In this document: positions 35,137 through 44,331 of the stretch, one piece after another
How the letters are laid out: each line of letters starts with the position of its first letter
Numbering within the stretch: the first letter of the stretch is position 1
Source: Roseibacillus sp.
GTDB taxonomy: Bacteria; Verrucomicrobiota; Verrucomicrobiia; Verrucomicrobiales; Akkermansiaceae
Direction: 5' to 3'
Length of the DNA stretch: 49,730 nt
Assembly (NCBI GenBank): GCA_029242545.1
Contig: JAQWTV010000047.1
Coordinates: 1-49,730, forward strand
The notes under the pieces: generated by a model
What the model saw: only the letters and a program-made list of their open reading frames with translations
The model's database searches: none
Told to the model about the DNA's origin: nothing
Made by a program: the position numbers and the translations under genes

Positions 35137-35970
35137 TTATTTCAACGGATAGGCCGAATTAACCCGGAAGGCCGGCAGTGGCTTCCCTGCAGCCCATCCT
35201 TCCGATGCCACCAGAGTTCCTGAGAGGGTTATTCTACCTTTCGGACTGAAATCGGACCGGATACCGGTGATGAGATAGCTGCCATCTTTTTGGCGGCGGA
35301 CCTTCTGTGTCGGTTCCGAGGTGATCTGGCCGTCTTCGCTGAAGAAGTAAACCTCACCGGGATTCTTTGAGGCTCCTTCAGAAGGTCGAACCCGAATCAC
35401 CACGGGATTACCATCCGGATTTGATTCAACCGAAACGTTCCAGAGGGAGCATTCCTGTGGAAGCGCCTCGCGCTCTCTTTTAATCGCGGCAGCCCATTTG
35501 CGGTCATAGCTTGGTTCACGGGTATGATTCACTGGGAGTTTGATAGAGCGAGTTGCAAACCCGGGGTGGCATTCCTTATGGCAGGCCATCCACGCCAGTT
35601 CTCCGGAGATCGTCACTGACTTGGTTAGAATTTTTTCTGGGGGTGTGATGATCACCAGCAGTAGGAGTTCGCGGCGGAATCCATGCGCGGGGTGGCCGGA
35701 CATATCGACAATCTCCGGGGTGGGCCATGAGATCTCTCCGGCATGAAAACCCTTTGGGAGCTGCCATTCGACCGAGGTTGGTAGCCCAACGATTCCCGGA
35801 TACTTCCAGTAGGTGTGATAGTGCTTATCAGGAACAACATGGAGCCCTACCGTAAAGGGGACTCCGGGTTGGATGGATTCCACTTCGGAAACAAACTGGA
35901 TATCTGCACCCGCTCCCTCTACCGGCAGGGAGAGAAGAAGAATGGCAGTAAGGAAAATCAGTGTCTTCAT
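35137..35970 (-). CDS. DsbD N-terminal-like periplasmic protein
   Basis: This 277-residue protein has a signal peptide (MKTLIFLTAILLLSLPVEGAG). The mature part resembles the immunoglobulin-like N-terminal domain of DsbD, with PGVPFTVGLHVVPDKHYHTYWKYPG and LAWMACHKECHPG, where two Cys three residues apart could be the redox pair. The membrane and thioredoxin parts of DsbD are absent. ATG 35970 is the start; the frame extends 10 codons further into the preceding sulfatase gene. It lies 17 bases after that sulfatase gene, so it is in its operon. It may handle electron transfer or metal binding in the periplasm. Confidence 0.8.
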   Translation of the reverse strand: MKTLIFLTAILLLSLPVEGAGADIQFVSEVESIQPGVPFTVGLHVVPDKHYHTYWKYPGIVGLPTSVEWQLPKGFHAGEISWPTPEIVDMSGHPAHGFRRELLLLVIITPPEKILTKSVTISGELAWMACHKECHPGFATRSIKLPVNHTREPSYDRKWAAAIKREREALPQECSLWNVSVESNPDGNPVVIRVRPSEGASKNPGEVYFFSEDGQITSEPTQKVRRQKDGSYLITGIRSDFSPKGRITLSGTLVASEGWAAGKPLPAFRVNSAYPLK

Positions 35971-35987
35971 GAATGGGAGAGTGTCTG

Positions 35988-37379
35988 TTATTTCTCCCAA
36001 TTAAATTTCCAGATAGGAGAAGGCGTGTGGGCTTGCTTGAAGATTTCTCGGACTCGGGCGACGACTTTAGAATTCTGAGCAGCGAGATCACGGGTCTCCG
36101 CACGATCACCTTCAAGGTCATAGATCTCGATGGGCGCATCCTGCCCCTTACGGTTGATCTGATTCTGAACGGCTTTCCACTTGCCGATGCGGGCTGCTCG
36201 CTTGCCCCCTCCCTCAAAGAATTCCCAGTAGAGGTATTCGTGTTGCTTCTGCGAGCCGCCCAGCAGTGTTGGAAGGAAGCTGATGCCATCCAGATCCTCA
36301 GGAGCTTCAGTCTCTGCCAGTTCACAGAAAGTAGGGAAGAGGTCCCAATGGGCTGAGATATGGTCGCTAGTTGACCCTGCTTTTACCTTCCCTGGCCAGC
36401 GAACAAGAAGGGGGCAGCGGACTCCCCCCTCATAAAGGTCACGCTTGAAACCTCTCAGGCCTCCGTTGGAATTGAAATAGTTCGGCATGTGGCCGCCCTC
36501 CTTGTGTGGGCCATTGTCTGAACTAAGAAGAATTATGGTGTTCTTATCGATCTGGTGCTTCTCCAGCGATTGGAGGACTCGCCCGACTCCCTCATCGAGA
36601 GCAGTCATCATTCCTGCAAACTGGGCAGCTGGATTTTTCGCGAATGGCTTGTTGTTGCCGTAACGCCCGACCTTGTTTTCAAATTCCGGAAATTTCTTTC
36701 GAAAAGGAGAGGCATATCTTTCTGGGACATGCATGGCGGCGTGCGGGATCGTGACTGGAAGAAAACAAAAGAAGGGCTTGTCCTGCTGCCGATCGATCCA
36801 CTCCACGGCCTTGTCCATGATGAGGTCATGAGCGTAAGTCTTTCCATCCAGTTCAATTTTGCGGAGGTCGTCGAAAAGCCAGGTAGGATAATAGGTGTGA
36901 GCGTTCCGCTGGCAGTTGTAGCCGAAGAAGCGGTCGAAGCCCTGGTTGATCGGATCACCTTCGGATCCCGGGTTTCCAAGGCCCCATTTCCCAAATGCGC
37001 CGGTGGCGTAGCCAGCCTTTTTAAGGGCCTCAGCCACTGTGAAGGTATTGGCGGGTATGGGGAATTGCCCAACGGGCTTGATTTCCCGGTTTCCCCGGCT
37101 TGGCGTATGCCCGGTATGGAGACCGGACATGATGACGCTGCGAGTTGGTGCGCATACCGTTGAACCCGCATAGTGGTTCGTGAATTTCATGCCTTCACTG
37201 GCAAGACGGTCGATATTCGGAGTCAGGAATTTCGTTTGCCCATAGCAGGAGAGGTCGCCGTAGCCTGCATCATCGAGCAGGATGTAAATAATATTAGGCT
37301 TAGGCTTTGCCGTAGACGTGGCGACCGTTGATGCGAATGAGAGGCAGGTAATGAGAAGGCAGGAGAGAACAGGGTTCAC
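35988..37379 (-). CDS. Secreted sulfatase
   Basis: This 463-residue sulfatase has a signal peptide (1-24), metal-binding IYILLDDAGYGD, and the formylglycine site VCAPTRSVIMSGLHTGH with Cys76. GKWGLGNPGSEG and LLSSDNGPH are family motifs. It is similar in layout to the sulfatases at 27737 and 44332 but not a close copy. The gene is followed by the DsbD-like gene after 17 bases. A gap of 316 bases lies upstream. Substrate unknown. Confidence 0.93.
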   Translation of the reverse strand: MNPVLSCLLITCLSFASTVATSTAKPKPNIIYILLDDAGYGDLSCYGQTKFLTPNIDRLASEGMKFTNHYAGSTVCAPTRSVIMSGLHTGHTPSRGNREIKPVGQFPIPANTFTVAEALKKAGYATGAFGKWGLGNPGSEGDPINQGFDRFFGYNCQRNAHTYYPTWLFDDLRKIELDGKTYAHDLIMDKAVEWIDRQQDKPFFCFLPVTIPHAAMHVPERYASPFRKKFPEFENKVGRYGNNKPFAKNPAAQFAGMMTALDEGVGRVLQSLEKHQIDKNTIILLSSDNGPHKEGGHMPNYFNSNGGLRGFKRDLYEGGVRCPLLVRWPGKVKAGSTSDHISAHWDLFPTFCELAETEAPEDLDGISFLPTLLGGSQKQHEYLYWEFFEGGGKRAARIGKWKAVQNQINRKGQDAPIEIYDLEGDRAETRDLAAQNSKVVARVREIFKQAHTPSPIWKFNWEK

Positions 37380-37695
37380 GGCTATAGGTTACGATCGGTC
37401 AGGATCATTCATTCAGAGATTTTTTAGGCAAGAAGCAAAGAAGAGCTGATTGCACAGCGTCTACTGGGGTAGCGCTTTTGGAAATGGCCCGCGAAATTGA
37501 GTATTGCTCATAGTGAAATTATCGGTTTCGGAACCGGATCTTATCTTGGTTGAGATTAACTCGACAACCAGACATGGGGAAGGCACTCATTTCGGGTAGC
37601 GAGGGGACCTTCTAAATCAACCGTGAGGGGCGCTACTTTATGCAAGGCCGGAGTTAGTTTGTCCTCCGCGGTCAGGATGAATCTGAGCTCATGGG
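37380..37695. other. Gene-free stretch between a membrane-protein gene and a sulfatase gene
   Basis: I see no gene, clear terminator or repeat in these 316 bases. It should hold the promoter of the sulfatase gene to its left, but no -35/-10 pair stands out. Confidence 0.45.
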
Positions 37696-38430
37696 CTAGG
37701 GCTGTGATGTTGAGGTAGCCTGGTCTCTAATCCGGAGTTCGTTAAGGATACGCCGAAGGTTGTTGAAAGATTGGTGAAAGTCCTGATCGCTCATCCCTTC
37801 GGAGTTCTCCACCCACTCCATAAGTTCTCCATCAAATTTCGCAGATTCGGTTTTCAGCGAGCGGTTTTTGGAAAGGTGGGTATTCATTCTCCAGAGGTTC
37901 TGAACCTGCATAAGAGCGATCAGGCGTTTTTCACGGGCACGCCCGGGAAACCCTTTCTCGGCATCGGCTCTGTCGCGGGCTATGCGCATTGACTCAGAAC
38001 GCTCTTCCAGAAGGCGTTTTCGCTCCCCGGGGTCTGAGATATTGCTAATTGACTCGGCGAATGCCTCTCTTGCCTCTGGGGTCTCCAATTCATCTCTTGA
38101 GCTCTCACGGAGGAGCTTCAAATCCCTGCGAGCTTGAACGGATACAGCAACCATTGCCTCCTTGCGCGAGGGCGTAGTTTCTTCCTGATTCGATTCAATC
38201 TTTCCTGTTGCAGTCCTCTGCACACTGGACTTGCGCGAGGTATTTCCCGATGAGCCATTGTCGGGCGAAGTGTTGGACGGAGGCGGTATTTCAATTATGG
38301 ATGAATTTCCAATTTCCCTGTTATCCGTTCCAGCAGGAAGGAGTTTGAGCCCGACGAGTGTTACGAGCAGAAGACCAGTGGCAATACATCCCATAACCAC
38401 CGGCTTGGAGAGGAATGAAGGAAGAGGCAT
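37696..38430 (-). CDS. Single-pass membrane protein of unknown function
   Basis: This 244-residue protein has one membrane helix near the N-terminus (residues 10-30, VVMGCIATGLLLVTLVGLKLL), a Ser/Asn/Thr-rich linker to about 90, and a charged, mainly helical domain from 90 to 235. No motif was recognised. It lies 48 bases after the oxidoreductase gene on the same strand, so the two may be co-transcribed, but nothing ties their functions together. Confidence 0.72.
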   Translation of the reverse strand: MPLPSFLSKPVVMGCIATGLLLVTLVGLKLLPAGTDNREIGNSSIIEIPPPSNTSPDNGSSGNTSRKSSVQRTATGKIESNQEETTPSRKEAMVAVSVQARRDLKLLRESSRDELETPEAREAFAESISNISDPGERKRLLEERSESMRIARDRADAEKGFPGRAREKRLIALMQVQNLWRMNTHLSKNRSLKTESAKFDGELMEWVENSEGMSDQDFHQSFNNLRRILNELRIRDQATSTSQP

Positions 38431-38478
38431 TACTGGGGACGAATGAAAGAGGATTAAGTGGGGGCGAGCCGTTGAGGT

Positions 38479-39609
38479 CTATTCCTCCCGGAGGCTCCAG
38501 CTTGGAAGCTTCATGAGCTCTCCCCCTTTGAGGGCTGATTCATGAGCAAGGATTCCGGTGCAAGTGATATTCGCGGATTCGACCGCATTTGGATAGGCGT
38601 CTTCACCGGTGACAACCATGTTGACAAACTGATGGGCGAGATGTGGATGCGATCCGCCGTGCCCGGCCCCCTGAGTGAAAGACAGGTGATCCTCTCCAGT
38701 CTCTCCTCCGTAGACTCCTCCGGTGGTAAAGGGAGCGACTTCATCAGGAAGTAAATGACCATAGTCGGGAGATTCGACTTCCTCAGGAATCTCAGGCTCT
38801 GGCTTCTTGGCGGTATGCACCACTAATGGCTTGCCTTCGATGAGAGGCCATTCAACCGATTTCTTTTCGCCGTAGACCTCGAAGGATTCTCTATACTGGC
38901 GAGCAACATCAAAGAGGGATCGATAGACAAATCCAGTCAGGTCGCTATTCCGAAACTTGATGTGGCAGCTTTCCACCGCGAAAGGAGAATTATAGCATTC
39001 GTGCATCTCCTCACGGATGGTGCCCGAAGGAAAGCAGGAGACATACTCGGCTTCACCCCTAGTCAGGCCAAGAACTGGGCCGACGCAGTGTGTAGCATAG
39101 TGCATCGGAGGCAGGCCTGGCCAGTATCCGGGCCATCCGTCCATATCCTGTTGATGGGAGGCCTTGAGAAACTGTACTTTGCCTAGTTCCCCGCTGTCAT
39201 ATAGCTCCTTCATGTAGAGAAACTCCCGGGCGTAGACCACGGTCTCCATCATCATGTATTTAAGACCGTTTGCCTTTGAGAGGCGGACGATTTCCTCACA
39301 TTCCTTCAGGCTGGTAGCCATTGGAACCGTGCAGGCTACGTGCTTCCCTGCTTCCAGCGCAGCGATCGCTTGTTCTCCGTGATTCGGAATCGGTGTGTTG
39401 ATGTGAACCGCGGTGATATCAGGGTCCCGGAGGACGTCATCGTAGTCCTGGTAGCGTTTTTCCACCCCATACTTGTCACCGATCTCGTTAAGGCTTTCCT
39501 CCGTGCGCTGGCAAATCGCATACATGTTTGCCTGAGGGTGACGCTGGTAGATGGGAATGAACTCGGCCCCGAATCCGAGTCCGACGATGGCTATGTTTAC
39601 CTGGGACAT
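38479..39609 (-). CDS. Gfo/Idh/MocA family oxidoreductase
   Basis: This 376-residue protein starts with a Rossmann fold (VNIAIVGLGFGAEFIP) and is of normal length for NAD(P)-dependent sugar dehydrogenases of this family. HINTPIPNHGEQAIAALEAGKHV is typical. The motif that is usually EKP(M/L)A reads CTVPMATS here, so the conserved Lys is missing. Later ASHQQDMDGWPGYWPGLPPMHYATHCVG holds the substrate-site His region. No signal peptide was found, so it should be cytoplasmic. It probably acts on a sugar from the surrounding catabolic genes, but the substrate is unknown. Confidence 0.9.
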   Translation of the reverse strand: MSQVNIAIVGLGFGAEFIPIYQRHPQANMYAICQRTEESLNEIGDKYGVEKRYQDYDDVLRDPDITAVHINTPIPNHGEQAIAALEAGKHVACTVPMATSLKECEEIVRLSKANGLKYMMMETVVYAREFLYMKELYDSGELGKVQFLKASHQQDMDGWPGYWPGLPPMHYATHCVGPVLGLTRGEAEYVSCFPSGTIREEMHECYNSPFAVESCHIKFRNSDLTGFVYRSLFDVARQYRESFEVYGEKKSVEWPLIEGKPLVVHTAKKPEPEIPEEVESPDYGHLLPDEVAPFTTGGVYGGETGEDHLSFTQGAGHGGSHPHLAHQFVNMVVTGEDAYPNAVESANITCTGILAHESALKGGELMKLPSWSLREE

Positions 39610-39799
39610 ATGTGCGCGTGTTGATTTTTAGTTGGGGGGGAATCGAACAGGGAAGACTTGCCGGTGGCTAGAAAAAACGTGTTGTCACGGCCAGACGGTA
39701 TCCCGGGTGGGTGGCAGGGCGAATGGTGGGGCTACTTCGCTCCCTGCCATGAGTTGCCCCCCTCACTAGGAGCGGCCATAAGCCACTGCGATAGTGCTC

Positions 39800-40423
39800 T
39801 CAGGGGCTAATGACCCTGCAGGAGGTGGAATTAATCGCGGCAGCAATCTTCTGGACGCTGGTTTGGAGGGGATCAAATACTACGATGGCCTTTTGGCTTG
39901 CAGGACATACAGTTTCGATGGTGGTGACTCCCGGCTCCTTGCGGATCGCCGCCTCCACGTTGTCTGCCAAGGCCCGGGTATTGAGCCCTTCAACTGCAAA
40001 GGTCTTCTGTTCCCCTGTTATTTCGAAGCCGCAGCCGCGAATGATATTCCGCAGCTTTGCTTTGGTTATTTTCTCCGGGGCATACCTGATCCTCACATGG
40101 CCTGAGTCTGAGAAGGTGCTCTGTGGCAGGACCCCTTCGAGAGCGGAGAGAGCGGTGGTGATTCGGCTGGCTCCGCTTGGATCAATAACTCCTCGGAGGA
40201 CCAGGACGACAGAGGTTCCATCACAGCACAGGTTCCTACAATTCGGGGGGCACTTGGTTACCCCTCCGGCAAAGAGGGCGGCCCGACCAGGAAGTTTGCA
40301 GAGGGGACAGGGCTGTTTGGAACGCTGATTTTCCGCAGTGGGAGAGATAACCTGCTTCTTCTCTTCCCCTTGGGAAAAATTCGTTACGAGAAGAAATAGG
40401 GATAAGAAGAAAAGTGTCTTCAA
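39800..40423 (-). CDS. Exported protein with HMA-like domains
   Basis: This 207-residue protein has a signal peptide (1-19). A Cys-rich part follows (CPLC, then CPPNCRNLCC, residues 39-68). Two ferredoxin-like repeats then resemble heavy-metal-associated domains (about 70-135 and 137-205), with VLVLRGVIDPSGASRITTAL and FAVEGLNTRALADNVEAAI. Neither has the usual metal-binding CxxC between strand 1 and helix 1. It may have a structural or altered metal role, with the N-terminal Cys cluster taking over binding. It is flanked by unrelated genes on the same strand with gaps above 100 bases. Confidence 0.75.
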   Translation of the reverse strand: MKTLFFLSLFLLVTNFSQGEEKKQVISPTAENQRSKQPCPLCKLPGRAALFAGGVTKCPPNCRNLCCDGTSVVLVLRGVIDPSGASRITTALSALEGVLPQSTFSDSGHVRIRYAPEKITKAKLRNIIRGCGFEITGEQKTFAVEGLNTRALADNVEAAIRKEPGVTTIETVCPASQKAIVVFDPLQTSVQKIAAAINSTSCRVISP

Positions 40424-40539
40424 AACTAATGCACGGTAGACGTTTCCTGCCCAAGGTGCCTTCTTAAGCAGCTAACCTCAAGCCTTTCCCCTGAGCCTGG
40501 AAGTAGAGGCTCGCTCGTATTGATCGCGAGCGTACCCGG

Positions 40540-43500
40540 CTAGGGCGCTATTTGGATTGCCTTGATACGGAAGTAGCGGCTTGCAGGCTGGGGCGCAGGT
40601 AGGACCCATCGGTAGCGGACGCGCCCCTCGGGAAGGTATTCGTCGAATAAAGAGCCCGAGGCCAGATCTTCCCAAGACTCTAGGTCATCACTGAATTCTA
40701 TTGCGGGGATATTCACATTCTGGACTGCGAGGCTGAAGGTCAGTAGTAATTCAGTTTCCCCGTCTGGAGTGGGATTGCAGGTAAAGAGCTCGGACAGCAG
40801 GTTTCCCCGAACCTCCGACGCTCCGAGAAGGAACTCGACCAGTGCGGGGATACCATCGCCATCACGGTCATCATTTGGGTTGCCTGTAAAAGTGACCAGA
40901 TCATGGGCTCCGGGATTGCCATCGATATCCCTGCTGCTACGCCAGCTCGTATAGGAGGAATGATCAGGATTGGAATGTGGATGGATGAGCACCAGGGAAT
41001 AGCCATCACCATCCGCAGACTCTGCCCATGGAGGGTCATCTCCATAATCGAAATCAAGCAGGATACGGCCCTCAGAGTCTATAAGAGTCAGCCTCTCGCC
41101 GCTGTTGCTGAGGGCGCTTTCCATCTGGAATTCCCCGGCTACCGGGAGTCCGGGACCGTGAACGGCCTCGAATGCATTCTGATTGCGGACTATGAGCACT
41201 CTTTCGCCGGGTGCCAGGGTAGTGTCAATCGGGAAGGTGAAGTCAATTCCGGCGGTAAAACGAATGAGTGTCAGGTCGAGGGCCGTGCTCGTATTGGTGT
41301 TAAGTAGTTCGATGAACTCGGCTTCCGGGTCCCCGGTAGGATTGTACATGATTTCCGAGACGGCGAGGTCGCCCGCCATGGGGGGTACGCCCGTGACATA
41401 AAAGGCCTCGTTGAGGGCAGACCACTCTCCATTAGCAGAGCGGATGCGGGATCTAACATGACCTGTTTCTGTAAAAGAGAGGGGGCGGGAGAATCGTCGT
41501 CCTGTGCCATCGATAGGATCGCTGCCATCAAGGGTGTAGAAAATCGTGCCAGATTCTCCGGTATCATTCGAGATAGTGAGGTAAAATCGGCCGCTTACCG
41601 GACCCCCTGGATGACTGAAAGTCGGGGGTCTGAAAAACTGCGAATCGATCCAACTTGTCCGGACCGAAAGGTAGTTGCGCATCCCAGCTAATTCCGTGGA
41701 CCATTCCTGGGCGGTAGTTCCCTGCTGGGCGGCCATGGCCGAGGTGAACTTGCGAGCTTGCTCGTTGACGAGCTCTATCAGATTCGATGTGGAGAACGGG
41801 CCACGGCGTAGCTCATACCATCGGTCCACATACTCCCGGAGGAAACCGGGATCTTCGAAGAGGCGAGGATACCATAGACGGTCGTCCTGGTAGAATAAAT
41901 CCCCAGTAGCTTCTGTCCAGTAAGCGCCCAGATTGTAATCCCATATCGGACCAATTCGAAGCTTGCGATCACGGGAGGAAACCCAAGGGAACAGGCTCAG
42001 GGCCATGCTGTCACCGTGCTTTGCGAGAACGTTCAGATGGAAGTAGTCGATGAAATCCCTAGTATCAAGATGGCGCCGGTAGCCCTCCTCCGGATCAAGC
42101 CAGCGAGTGTCGTCATATAATGCGTCCTCGAATTCCCTGAACCATGTCTCAATGGTGGCATGTTGCGTCTCATTGATTCGATACCCGTTGGGATTTTCGA
42201 AGTTGAGAAATCCGTTGTATTGGCTGGGAATATCATCGTCATTCTCGTTGTTGAGCTGGTTAGGAGAGGTCTGCAAGACTCGGTCAGGCCCTGCAGTATG
42301 GAAAAACTGGGGGCTCATGGCCCCATTTTCTGCCGGGAAACCTCCGATAGGAATTGGATCCATACGATTGATACTGAGCAGCCATCCACCCGTGCTTCCG
42401 TCCTCGGAGAGGGGCTCAAAGTCGATTCGATCGGCATCACGGGTGACCTTTTCGGCGAAGGCGTAGACGCCTATGCGGTCGTCGGGAGTCAGGTCTCCAC
42501 CATCCTGGTTGATGAAGGTATCTACCAGCCGATAGCGTGTTCCGTAGCGCCCTGTAAGCCTGGAGAGTTCCCACGAAAAGGTGTTAGCGATGAGCTGGCG
42601 ATCATACAGGGGGTGGGGATAATACATGATCCAGTCAGATTCTCCCGGGAGCCCAAGGGGGGTAGTGTTCTTGTCTGCATCATATTCATCCCAAGTTTCC
42701 ACTGAGTATGGTTTTGGATTCCAGGTGGAAGAGAACGAGCCGCGAACTCTTATTCCGATTCTCTCGGTGAGATCATGAATTCCTGTGATTGACGCCGTCC
42801 CAGATTCCGGATCGATGTCGATCAGGTGGAGGCAGGCCGGTTGGCGTGGTAGTTGCTGGAGACCAGCAGAAGTCTGCGTGTCGAAGGACCATCCGCGGTT
42901 GGGAATTTCCCCGCCTCCGAAATTCTCTATAATCGCAATTGGAAGTGGAGAAGTATAGGTTTCCAGGCCGCCCGAAAGTCGCACGTAGCTCTTCGTCTGC
43001 GGTTTCGAGGTGGTCCCTCCCCAGGTTACACTTGCGCGTATCGGCGTTGAAGAGCTCACCCGAACTGGTACGGTGTACGGAGTTCCATTCTCAGATGTAG
43101 GAAGGGACCCGTCGGTCGTATACATGATTACCCCTGGGTCTTCGCTGCTCATGGTCACTTCGAAAGGATCGACAAAGGCGCCTTCTCTAGGAAGCAGGTC
43201 TGGTTGAGACGGTTGGCTGGGTATGCAGTTGTAGGCGCCGATCAGATTAACCGAGACGGTCGGACGAAGAGGATCATTGGTCGAGAGTTCAAGACTTGAA
43301 AGGTGGCATCCCGTTACCGGAGGTAATGTGATGATAAGGCTGCCGATCTCCCTGGGTGGAATTTCCAGGGAGCCAGCACTAATCTCGAAGGGAGGCGCCG
43401 AGAGGGGGCTCTCAATGATCAGGGGTTGGCTCCCGGTGTTCTCAATCTCAAGGCTGCGCGCTGGTATCGGTTCTCCGGAAGGGGTATTTCCAAAGTCTAC

Positions 43501-44175
43501 GAGGGGACGAAGAACTATGGTTGGATCAGGCCCGGCGGGAGGTTCCGCAATGAACTTGATCTCGCCGAGTCCAACGCGCTCCCCACCGATTCCCCGGGAG
43601 GCATAGTGATTATCGGTAATTGTGATTCTGACCGCATTGGCCTGGAACCTGCGGCGCAGCGGAATGGCTTCACTCTCCTGAGCCGTTTGTTGATGAGTAA
43701 CATTTTCAAGGCCGGACCAGGTTGCGCCTCCATTGGAGGAGAACTCGAGGGTAAAGGCACTGGCCTCGGAGTTATTGGGAGAGGTGTAATAGAATCCCCA
43801 GACGACGAGGTGAGTGATCTGATAGACCTCGGGGAGAACAAAGGTGAGCACCGGATCAGGAGTGCGCCCGGCAAAATAATCACGAACTCCGCGAGGCGCT
43901 GTGGTGGCCCAAGCCCGGGATGGGCTGGCCGAGTCGTGTCGGGCAGCCCTGTAAGTCTCGAGGGTAGGTGCCGGAGATAAACCGCTATTGTTGATCAGGT
44001 TGGTGGCAGAGAATAGATCGGTAGCGGAGGAATCGGAGGTTACCGCCACCGGCGTGATAAGAAATTGCTCAGCTCCTCTCACGACACCCGCAGGCAGAAC
44101 AACCATCAGGAAAGCAACCGCCAGAGCTGAGACTCGGTTTTTATGCGGGGGAAATGCGGAGTAAGGGGGACCCAT
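40540..44175 (-). CDS. CotH-kinase and lamin-tail multidomain secreted protein
   Basis: This protein of about 1211 residues has a signal peptide (about 1-35). In order it shows a discoidin-like sugar-binding region (45-200), an ASH/HYDIN-like beta domain (215-310), a chitobiase C-terminal-like beta domain (YTTDGSLPTSENG, near 350), a CotH kinase domain (about 410-780), a second such beta domain (YTLDGSDPIDGTG), a lamin-tail domain (DLAVSEIMYNPTGDPEAEFIELLN), and a tail with DDRDGDGIPALVEFLLG. CotH proteins of spores phosphorylate proteins. ATG 44175 was chosen for its signal peptide; ATG 44217 is also in frame. Such proteins are common in this phylum and probably surface-bound. Confidence 0.85.
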   Translation of the reverse strand: MGPPYSAFPPHKNRVSALAVAFLMVVLPAGVVRGAEQFLITPVAVTSDSSATDLFSATNLINNSGLSPAPTLETYRAARHDSASPSRAWATTAPRGVRDYFAGRTPDPVLTFVLPEVYQITHLVVWGFYYTSPNNSEASAFTLEFSSNGGATWSGLENVTHQQTAQESEAIPLRRRFQANAVRITITDNHYASRGIGGERVGLGEIKFIAEPPAGPDPTIVLRPLVDFGNTPSGEPIPARSLEIENTGSQPLIIESPLSAPPFEISAGSLEIPPREIGSLIITLPPVTGCHLSSLELSTNDPLRPTVSVNLIGAYNCIPSQPSQPDLLPREGAFVDPFEVTMSSEDPGVIMYTTDGSLPTSENGTPYTVPVRVSSSTPIRASVTWGGTTSKPQTKSYVRLSGGLETYTSPLPIAIIENFGGGEIPNRGWSFDTQTSAGLQQLPRQPACLHLIDIDPESGTASITGIHDLTERIGIRVRGSFSSTWNPKPYSVETWDEYDADKNTTPLGLPGESDWIMYYPHPLYDRQLIANTFSWELSRLTGRYGTRYRLVDTFINQDGGDLTPDDRIGVYAFAEKVTRDADRIDFEPLSEDGSTGGWLLSINRMDPIPIGGFPAENGAMSPQFFHTAGPDRVLQTSPNQLNNENDDDIPSQYNGFLNFENPNGYRINETQHATIETWFREFEDALYDDTRWLDPEEGYRRHLDTRDFIDYFHLNVLAKHGDSMALSLFPWVSSRDRKLRIGPIWDYNLGAYWTEATGDLFYQDDRLWYPRLFEDPGFLREYVDRWYELRRGPFSTSNLIELVNEQARKFTSAMAAQQGTTAQEWSTELAGMRNYLSVRTSWIDSQFFRPPTFSHPGGPVSGRFYLTISNDTGESGTIFYTLDGSDPIDGTGRRFSRPLSFTETGHVRSRIRSANGEWSALNEAFYVTGVPPMAGDLAVSEIMYNPTGDPEAEFIELLNTNTSTALDLTLIRFTAGIDFTFPIDTTLAPGERVLIVRNQNAFEAVHGPGLPVAGEFQMESALSNSGERLTLIDSEGRILLDFDYGDDPPWAESADGDGYSLVLIHPHSNPDHSSYTSWRSSRDIDGNPGAHDLVTFTGNPNDDRDGDGIPALVEFLLGASEVRGNLLSELFTCNPTPDGETELLLTFSLAVQNVNIPAIEFSDDLESWEDLASGSLFDEYLPEGRVRYRWVLPAPQPASRYFRIKAIQIAP

Positions 44176-44331
44176 GAGGGGGCAGTTCCTTTCCGAGAGC
44201 GGGCGAATTAAAAACACGTAGTGCTTTCAGTCTAGGCAGTGTGGGGAATCGGGCAAGGTGGAAACCTTCGCCCCAAACCGAGGTAGCATGAGGGGTTGCC
44301 TAAGCTCCTCCGACAACTGAACCCATAAGGG

